Source of the DNA: an uncultured Panacagrimonas sp.
GTDB taxonomy: Bacteria > Pseudomonadota > Gammaproteobacteria > Nevskiales > Nevskiaceae
Reading direction: 5' to 3'
DNA: 10,501 nucleotides
Assembly (NCBI GenBank): GCA_946481265.1
Contig: CAMLNE010000129.1
Coordinates: 1 to 10,501 of the forward strand
In this document: piece by piece, positions 6,447 to 10,501 of the stretch
How positions within the stretch are numbered: the stretch's first letter is position 1
Layout of the letters: each line of letters opens with the position of its first letter
Position numbers and translations under genes: made by a program
Notes under the pieces: model-generated
What the model saw: only the letters and a program-made list of their open reading frames with translations
Told to the model about the DNA's origin: nothing
Databases searched by the model: none

Positions 6447-6482
6447 TACTCTTGATGGATGAGGCGATACCCCGCGAGTATC
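6446..6482. promoter_or_regulatory. LysR-family operator: recognition and activation sites between divergent genes
   Basis: A perfect dyad GATAC-N7-GTATC occupies 6466-6482 and contains the T-N11-A core of LysR-family sites (T6468, A6480). A second, imperfect site ATAC-N7-GGAT (6446-6460), also T-N11-A, has its centre 21 bases away, two helical turns, on the side of the catabolic operon. This is the usual arrangement of a high-affinity recognition site plus an activation site beside the -35. ATAC-N7-GTAT is the form known for BenM/CatM, and the adjacent regulator looks like that group. The distal GAGTAT/ATACTC ends also form a 6-base inverted repeat. Confidence 0.75.
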
Positions 6483-6484
6483 AT
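6479..6484 (+). promoter_or_regulatory. Candidate -10 of the LysR gene overlapping its own operator
   Basis: TATCAT matches five of six bases of the -10 consensus, with a weak TGGATG (6456-6461) 17 bases upstream. It overlaps the right arm of the recognition dyad, so binding there should repress the regulator gene, the common autoregulation of this family. Predicted leader is about 26 bases. Confidence 0.4.
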
Positions 6485-6516
6485 GATTCCGCCTCCTCGC
6501 AGGTTTTCTTTCACGC

Positions 6517-7473
6517 ATGACGCTTGCCGGCATCGAATTGCGCCACCTGCGCTACTTCGTCGCGGTGGTGGAACAGCGCACGTTCCGCGCGGCCGCCCTG
6601 CGCCTGCATGTCTCGCAGCCACCGTTGACGCGACAGATCCAGCAACTCGAGGAGGCGCTCGGCGTGCGCCTGCTCGAACGCAGCGCGCGCGGTGCCGAGC
6701 CCACCGCCGCCGGCCGCGTGTTCTATGCCGAGGCGCGCAACCTGCTGACCCTGGCCGAACAGGCCGCCGAACGCACGCGCATGGCCGGCGACGGCCGGCT
6801 GGGACGTCTGGACATCGGCGTGTTCGGCTCGGCCGTGCTCGGCGCGATCCCGAAGATCGTGCAGCGCTTCCGCCAGAGTCATCCGCAGGTCGAGCTGGTG
6901 CTGCACAGCCTGGACCGCCTGGACCAGGTCAAGGCGCTGCGCGAGCGTCGCATCACGGTGGGCTTCAACCGCTATTTCGCCGACGAGCCCGACCTGAGCT
7001 GGGAAGTGATCCAGACCGAGCAGATGGTGGTGGTGCTGCCCGAGCAGCATCCGCTGGCGACGCGCGAGGTGCTGAGCCTGGCCGAGATCGGCCGCGAGCC
7101 GCTGATCCTCTACCCGCGCACGCCGCGCCCCGGCTTCATCGACCAGATGATGCGCATGTTCAACCTGCGCCGGATCACGCCCAACGTCAGCCAGGAAACC
7201 GACGACATGGTCACCGCGGTGGGCCTGGTCGCCAGCGGCGCCGGCCTGAGCCTGGTCACCGACTCCGGTCGCAACCTGCGGGTACCGGGCACGGTGCAGG
7301 TGCCGCTGCGCGCCGCCGACCAGGCCACGGTGGACCTGTGCGTGATCCACCGGCGTGAGGACGACTCGCCGCTGCTGCTGGAATTCCTGCAGGAAGCGCG
7401 CACGCTCGGAGCGCAGGCGACGCCTGGAGGGCCGCGGACATCGCGTCCGTCAAGCCGACGCAAGCGGCGGTAG
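6517..7473 (+). CDS. LysR-family transcriptional regulator, BenM/CatM-like
   Basis: A 318-residue DNA-binding regulator. The N-terminus ELRHLRYFVAVVEQRTFRAAALRLHVSQ (7-34) followed by PPLTRQIQQLE is a winged helix-turn-helix of the type seen in BenM, CatM and ClcR, regulators of aromatic degradation that usually bind pathway intermediates. A linker helix follows to about 90, then the effector-binding domain (about 97-300, starting LDIGVFGSAVLGAIP). The last 16 residues are an Arg/Ser/Pro-rich basic tail (ending SSRRKRR) beyond the usual fold end. It is divergent from the tautomerase operon across 139 bases that contain a matching operator, so it most likely activates that operon and represses itself. 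A similar site precedes the SnoaL gene. The inducer is unknown. The start has only a weak ribosome site (CAGG, 13 bases upstream) but is the natural one for the fold. Confidence 0.93.
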   Translation: MTLAGIELRHLRYFVAVVEQRTFRAAALRLHVSQPPLTRQIQQLEEALGVRLLERSARGAEPTAAGRVFYAEARNLLTLAEQAAERTRMAGDGRLGRLDIGVFGSAVLGAIPKIVQRFRQSHPQVELVLHSLDRLDQVKALRERRITVGFNRYFADEPDLSWEVIQTEQMVVVLPEQHPLATREVLSLAEIGREPLILYPRTPRPGFIDQMMRMFNLRRITPNVSQETDDMVTAVGLVASGAGLSLVTDSGRNLRVPGTVQVPLRAADQATVDLCVIHRREDDSPLLLEFLQEARTLGAQATPGGPRTSRPSSRRKRR

Positions 7474-7479
7474 GGAGCC

Positions 7480-7505
7480 CGCACCGGATCGTCCGCGCCG
7501 GTGCG
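7480..7505 (+). terminator. Hairpin just after the LysR gene
   Basis: A perfect 8-base-pair inverted repeat, CGCACCGG and CCGGTGCG with a 10-base loop, starts seven bases after the LysR stop. There is no T-run after it, so it is a possible terminator or transcript-end stabiliser rather than a textbook one. The rest of the 268-base gap to the SnoaL gene holds the operator and promoter described separately. Confidence 0.35.
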
Positions 7506-7641
7506 CAGCAGGCCGCCGGACGCGGTTCGAGATGCCTCGATCAGCGTCGCCGCCCTCACGACAAGGGCGCGACGGGCAGAGAAACGACGCCGGGATCCGG
7601 CTGCCGGCGCGCACGCCGCCTTACGGCGCACATCGCCGCAT

Positions 7642-7680
7642 CGATACGGTCCCGGCATCGCAGGGACGTGGCGAAGGTAT
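7642..7680. promoter_or_regulatory. Second LysR-type operator, before the SnoaL gene
   Basis: CGATAC-N7-GCATCG (7642-7660) is a dyad with one mismatched pair and a T-N11-A core (T7645, A7657). Its inner form GATAC-N7-GCATC differs by one base from the perfect GATAC-N7-GTATC of the divergent operator. A GTAT half-site (7677-7680) follows 17 bases after the dyad, and continues as GTATTGGA exactly as in the tautomerase promoter, where the gap is 16. It is thus a likely binding site for the same LysR protein. Confidence 0.55.
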
Positions 7681-7709
7681 TGGAGAAATCGGCGCGGCCC
7701 CGCTAGCGT
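7680..7709 (+). promoter_or_regulatory. Candidate promoter of the SnoaL-aldehyde dehydrogenase unit
   Basis: TTGGAG (7680-7685) as -35 and TAGCGT (7704-7709) as a weak -10, spaced 18 bases. The -35 shares its first base with the GTAT half-site, the same register as at the tautomerase promoter. A leader of about 26 bases would result. Confidence 0.4.
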
Positions 7710-7741
7710 GCATCGACGACCCGCATGCAGAGCCGATCGCC

Positions 7742-8206
7742 ATGCCCACCGCCGCCCCGCTGACCCGTGCCTCGATGGAGGCCCACATCCGCGCCTATTT
7801 CGAGGCCTGCAACTCGGGCGACCCGGAACGGATCGCCGCGTACTTCGAGCCGGATGGCGTGCACTATTTCCCGCCCGGCATGTACGGCGGGCCGTTCCGC
7901 GGCGGGCTGGAGATCGGCAAGCGCTGGCAGGCGGCGGTGCAGAATTTCGGCAGCTACTGGACCGTGGACCATTTCATCGGCGAACCGGAAACGCGCCGCG
8001 CGGTGATCGAGTGGACGCATTTCAAGCGCGCGCAGAACACGATGCTGCGCGGCGACGAGTGGTACCTCTTCAGTGAGGCGGGGCTGATCCAGGAGATCCG
8101 CGCGTACTACGCCTCGCCGCAGGATCGCGGGCTCGCGGCGCTGGAACTGGGCGGCTTCGATTACGAGGGACGCGGGTATCCCCTGAAGGCGCCCCCGCTG
8201 AAGTGA
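7742..8206 (+). CDS. SnoaL-like / NTF2-fold protein
   Basis: A 154-residue protein of the SnoaL/NTF2-like cone fold, a scaffold used by ketosteroid isomerases, polyketide cyclases, small dehydratases and ring-hydroxylating oxygenase beta subunits. The N-terminal helix and following strand MEAHIRAYFEACNSGDPERI (12-31), AAYFEPDGVHYFPPG (32-46), the GLEIGKRW turn and the later strands VIEWTHFKRAQ and LIQEIRAYY are typical. It has no signal peptide. The reading frame is open upstream, but the fold starts at this ATG and the upstream part overlaps the LysR gene; the ribosome site is weak. It is followed 118 bases later by the aldehyde dehydrogenase and is preceded by a LysR-type operator, which ties it to the oxygenase cluster. 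It might act as an isomerase or dehydratase on a pathway intermediate; the reaction is not known. Confidence 0.85.
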   Translation: MPTAAPLTRASMEAHIRAYFEACNSGDPERIAAYFEPDGVHYFPPGMYGGPFRGGLEIGKRWQAAVQNFGSYWTVDHFIGEPETRRAVIEWTHFKRAQNTMLRGDEWYLFSEAGLIQEIRAYYASPQDRGLAALELGGFDYEGRGYPLKAPPLK

Positions 8207-8220
8207 GGCTCTCCCCTGGC

Positions 8221-8273
8221 CCGGACCAGATCCGGACCGCGGCGATCACGCGACAGCACCGGACGGCGTCCGG
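8221..8273. repeat. Iterated CCGGAC with an inverted copy between SnoaL and aldehyde dehydrogenase genes
   Basis: CCGGAC occurs at 8221-8226, 8232-8237 and 8259-8264, followed by its inverted copy GTCCGG at 8268-8273. The last two form a compact hairpin with a GGC loop. The earlier copies could pair with the same GTCCGG instead, giving mutually exclusive stems. It could be an intercistronic terminator or processing site, or chance in G/C-rich DNA. Confidence 0.4.
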
Positions 8274-8313
8274 CCACGCCCGCGACGCTCGCCTGACCCA
8301 CCTTTGGATTTTC

Positions 8314-8318
8314 GAGGA
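8314..8318 (+). promoter_or_regulatory. Ribosome binding site fixing the aldehyde dehydrogenase GTG start
   Basis: GAGGA, six bases before GTG 8325. It favours this start over the in-frame TTG at 8304 and the ATG at 8337. Confidence 0.7.
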
Positions 8319-8324
8319 CGCGAC

Positions 8325-9767
8325 GTGAGCAAGGTGATGTCCGGCATCTTCATCGGCGGCGAATGGGTCGATTCGGGCAGCACGGCTGCCAACGTCAATC
8401 CTTCCGATACCGGCGACATCGTCGGCGAGTACGCCCTGGCCGATGTGGCGCAGGTCGCCGCGGCGGCGAGCGCGGCGCGCGCCGCCTTCCCCGCGTGGAG
8501 CAGCACGACGCCGCAGCAGCGCGCCGACATCCTCGATCGTGCCGGCAGCGAGATCCTCGCGCGCAGCGCCGAGCTCGGCCGGCTGCTGTCGCGCGAGGAA
8601 GGCAAGACGCTGCCCGAGGGCATCGGCGAGGCGGCGCGCGCCGGGCAGATCTTCAAGTTCTTCGCCCAGCAGGCGGTGCGCCTGAGCGGCCAGGCCGGCG
8701 CGTCGACGCGTCCCGGCATCTCGATCGAGGTCTCGCGCGAGCCGATCGGCGTGTTCGGACTGATCACGCCCTGGAATTTCCCGATCGCGATCCCGGCCTG
8801 GAAGCTGGCGCCGGCCCTGGCCTTCGGCAACTGCGCGGTGCTCAAGCCCTCAGAGTTCACGCCGGCATCGGCCACCGCCCTGGTCGACATCCTGGCGCGC
8901 GCGGGCCTTCCGGCCGGCGTGCTGGCGCTGGTCAACGGGGCGGGCGCCGAGGTCGGCAGGGCACTGGTCGAGTCGCACGACATCGACGGCATCAGCTTCA
9001 CCGGCTCGGTGGCGACCGGTCGCGGCATCGCCCAGTCCGGCGGCGCGCGCATGCTGCGCGTGCAGTGCGAGATGGGCGGCAAGAATCCGCTGGTGGTGGT
9101 CGATGACGCCGACCTCGATGTTGCCGTCAACGCCGCGCTCAACGGCGCCTTCTTCTCCACCGGCCAGCGCTGCACGGCCTCGTCGCGCCTGATCGTCACC
9201 CAGGGCATCCACGATCGCTTCGTGGCACGCCTGGTCGAGCGCCTGCGCACGCTGAAGGTCGACCATGCGCTCAAGGACGGCACCGAGATCGGCCCGGTCA
9301 TCCACGAGGCGCAGCTCGACAAGAACCTGCGCTATCTCGATATCGCGAAGGCCGAGGGCGCGACCCTGGCCTGCGGCGGCGAGCGCCTGCAGCGCGACAC
9401 GCCGGGCTGGTACCAGGCGCCGGCGCTGTTCACCGGCACGAACAACGCGATGCGCCTGAACCGCGAGGAGGTGTTCGGCCCGGTGGCCGGCGTGATCCGC
9501 GTGCGCGATTACGACGAGGCGCTGGCGGTGGCCAACGACACCGAGTTCGGTCTCTGCGCCGGCCTGTGCACGACCAGCCTGAAGCACGCCACGCACTTCC
9601 GCCGTGCCGCGCAGGCCGGCCTGGTCATGATCAACCTGCCGACCGCCGGGCTGGACTACCACCTGCCCTTCGGCGGTCGCAAGGCCAGCAGCCATGGTCC
9701 GCGCGAGCAGGGCGAGGTCGCGCTGGAGTTCTACACGCAGGGCAAGACGGCCTACATCGCGGCCTGA
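8325..9767 (+). CDS. NAD(P)+-dependent aldehyde dehydrogenase
   Basis: This enzyme oxidises an aldehyde to its carboxylic acid in the cytoplasm. The 480-residue length is normal for the superfamily. Visible elements are TPWNFP with the oxyanion Asn151, cofactor-binding KPSE (Lys174), SFTGS (224-228), the general base Glu249 in CEMGGKNP, the nucleophile Cys283 in GQRCTA, and EEVFGP (381-386) for the nicotinamide ribose. All catalytic residues are present. The C-terminal block NLPTAGLDYHLPFGGRK (437-453) with GPREQG resembles a subgroup that includes some 2-oxoglutarate semialdehyde dehydrogenases, but this does not settle the substrate. It starts 118 bases after the SnoaL gene in the same direction and is probably in the same unit. 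In context it may oxidise an aldehyde or semialdehyde made in the oxygenase pathway. Confidence 0.94.
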   Translation: MSKVMSGIFIGGEWVDSGSTAANVNPSDTGDIVGEYALADVAQVAAAASAARAAFPAWSSTTPQQRADILDRAGSEILARSAELGRLLSREEGKTLPEGIGEAARAGQIFKFFAQQAVRLSGQAGASTRPGISIEVSREPIGVFGLITPWNFPIAIPAWKLAPALAFGNCAVLKPSEFTPASATALVDILARAGLPAGVLALVNGAGAEVGRALVESHDIDGISFTGSVATGRGIAQSGGARMLRVQCEMGGKNPLVVVDDADLDVAVNAALNGAFFSTGQRCTASSRLIVTQGIHDRFVARLVERLRTLKVDHALKDGTEIGPVIHEAQLDKNLRYLDIAKAEGATLACGGERLQRDTPGWYQAPALFTGTNNAMRLNREEVFGPVAGVIRVRDYDEALAVANDTEFGLCAGLCTTSLKHATHFRRAAQAGLVMINLPTAGLDYHLPFGGRKASSHGPREQGEVALEFYTQGKTAYIAA

Positions 9768-9921
9768 GTTCCATGCGGGCGCGGCATGGCGTGTCGCGGC
9801 TGAGCGTGTTGGCAGGCAGCGCGCCGCAGGGCTAACGTCGACCCTTCCAGGCGATCGGCTCGTCCGCGACCGCAGGCTCAGGCGCGGCATGGGCCGTCGC
9901 AGGATGCTGCTGGAGAACAAG

Positions 9922-9943
9922 CCGCCGGCATGCGCGCCGGCGG
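9922..9943 (+). terminator. GC-rich hairpin between aldehyde dehydrogenase and the MalT-like regulator
   Basis: A perfect 8-base-pair stem, CCGCCGGC and GCCGGCGG with a 6-base loop, lies about 155 bases after the dehydrogenase stop and 51 bases before the next ribosome site. It has no T-run. It could end the upstream transcript or lie in the leader of the downstream gene. The remainder of this 239-base gap shows no convincing gene or promoter. Confidence 0.35.
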
Positions 9944-9993
9944 GCGTATCGGCCTTCGGGCCAGTGGCCGCTCACGAACCGATGTGGGCGGCC

Positions 9994-10000
9994 GAGGAGG
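9994..10000 (+). promoter_or_regulatory. Ribosome binding site of the MalT-like regulator
   Basis: GAGGAGG, six bases before ATG 10007, a near-ideal Shine-Dalgarno that fixes this start. Confidence 0.8.
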
Positions 10001-10006
10001 TCTGCG

Positions 10007-10501
10007 ATGCAGCGGCGCGAGCCATGGACCGTGCAGGAGACCAAGCTGATCCCGCCGACCCGGCCCGGCGGCCTGATCGAGCGCAGGAGTCTGCTGGATG
10101 CGGCCATTGCCGGTGCCGCGGGGCGCCTGCTGCTGGTGGTCGCGGCGGCAGGCTTCGGCAAGTCCAGCCTGCTGGCCGGGCTGCACCGCGAACTGTCCGC
10201 ACAGGGTCACGCGGTCGGCTGGATCAGCCTGGATGCGGCGGACAACGACCACGCGCGCTTCCTGTCGCACCTGGTCGAGGCGATCCGTCCGCACGACGCC
10301 CGCTTCGGCACGGTGATCACGACGCTGCTCCGTTCCGGCGCGCCGCTGCCGGCGGCCACCCTGCGCAGCGGGCTGCTCAACGAGCTGGCCGCGTTCGACC
10401 GGCCCATCCACGTGTTCCTCGACGACTACCACCTGATCGGCGATGCGGACGTGCGCGAGACGGTCAACGCGCTGCTCGCCGCACCGCTGGCAGAGATCGC
10501 C
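10007..10501 (+). CDS. MalT-like (LuxR-family) ATP-dependent regulator, N-terminal part, cut by the window
   Basis: The first 165 residues of a large regulator of the MalT/LAL type (STAND-class NTPase with, in full-length members, a TPR-like domain and a C-terminal LuxR helix-turn-helix). The opening TKLIPPTRPGGLIERRSLL (12-30) is the usual N-terminus of this group. Walker A is AAAGFGKSSL (46-55, Lys52) and Walker B is HVFLDDYHLI (135-144). Between them, GWISLDAADNDHARFLSHLVEAI (71-93) is the characteristic MalT-like segment. Members are typically 850-900 residues, so most of the gene, including the DNA-binding domain, lies beyond the right edge. It is transcribed with the same orientation as the aldehyde dehydrogenase but 239 bases away, so probably separately. 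Its target is unknown; it could control genes to the right or add a second input to this cluster. Confidence 0.9.
   Translation, partial: MQRREPWTVQETKLIPPTRPGGLIERRSLLDAAIAGAAGRLLLVVAAAGFGKSSLLAGLHRELSAQGHAVGWISLDAADNDHARFLSHLVEAIRPHDARFGTVITTLLRSGAPLPAATLRSGLLNELAAFDRPIHVFLDDYHLIGDADVRETVNALLAAPLAEIA

Noticed and set aside
6378..6533. A longer tautomerase start at 6533 (141 residues)
   Set aside because: The catalytic proline must be amino-terminal, AGGAG precedes ATG 6377, and the extension would cover the operator and the divergent LysR start.
7355..7741. An upstream extension of the SnoaL gene
   Set aside because: The extension overlaps the end of the LysR gene and contains the operator and candidate promoter. 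Its translation has no similarity to the SnoaL fold.
8304..8324. A TTG start for the aldehyde dehydrogenase
   Set aside because: GAGGA lies inside this stretch, six bases before GTG 8325, so the later start is better supported.
8246..9322. A 358-codon open frame on the minus strand
   Set aside because: It is antisense to the aldehyde dehydrogenase and has a Ser/Arg/Ala-rich translation without domains. The overlapping minus-strand frame at 8850-9920 was rejected for the same reason.
9832..10161. A minus-strand gene between the aldehyde dehydrogenase and the MalT-like regulator
   Set aside because: It runs antisense into the well-supported Walker A region of the regulator and has no ribosome site or domain.

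Overview
The window is high-G+C bacterial DNA with strong G/C preference at third codon positions, dense coding and clear Shine-Dalgarno sequences. LigD, twin-arginine-exported redox proteins, Rieske oxygenases and BenM/CatM-like LysR regulators together suggest a metabolically versatile proteobacterium, probably a high-G+C gamma- or betaproteobacterium. The sequence alone does not fix the genus. I see no insertion sequences, tRNA or rRNA genes, CRISPR arrays or phage genes.

Layout. (1) 148-2058, plus strand: a ligase-polymerase LigD (bacterial non-homologous end joining) with no N-terminal phosphoesterase domain. The 147 bases to its left may hold the start of a divergent gene. (2) 2096-6377, minus strand, read right to left: a 4-oxalocrotonate-type tautomerase, a 122-residue protein of unknown function, a Rieske ring-hydroxylating oxygenase alpha subunit, then after a 132-base gap a Tat-exported FAD dehydrogenase resembling ketosteroid dehydrogenases, and an exported c-type cytochrome. 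The first three are tightly coupled, and the last two form a second tight pair. (3) 6517-7473, plus strand: a divergent BenM/CatM-like LysR regulator. (4) 7742-9767, plus strand: a SnoaL/NTF2-fold protein and an aldehyde dehydrogenase. (5) 10007 to the right edge: the N-terminal part of a MalT-like (LuxR-family) ATPase regulator, cut by the window.

How the genes may work together. Regions 2-4 look like one catabolic gene cluster for an aromatic or polycyclic (possibly steroid-like) compound. A Rieske oxygenase hydroxylates the ring, a tautomerase and a SnoaL-fold protein handle intermediates, an aldehyde dehydrogenase oxidises an aldehyde product, and a periplasmic flavin dehydrogenase passes electrons to a c-type cytochrome. 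The substrate is not identifiable from sequence.

The most informative non-coding observation is that the tautomerase promoter and the promoter region before the SnoaL gene share the same arrangement: a dyad GATAC-N7-G(T/C)ATC, then 16 or 17 bases, then GTATTGGA. The T-N11-A core and the ATAC-N7-GTAT form are those of LysR-family sites, so the divergent LysR protein probably controls both arms of the cluster. The best candidate for something undescribed is the whole pathway, in particular the small protein between the tautomerase and the oxygenase and the exported FAD dehydrogenase-cytochrome pair.
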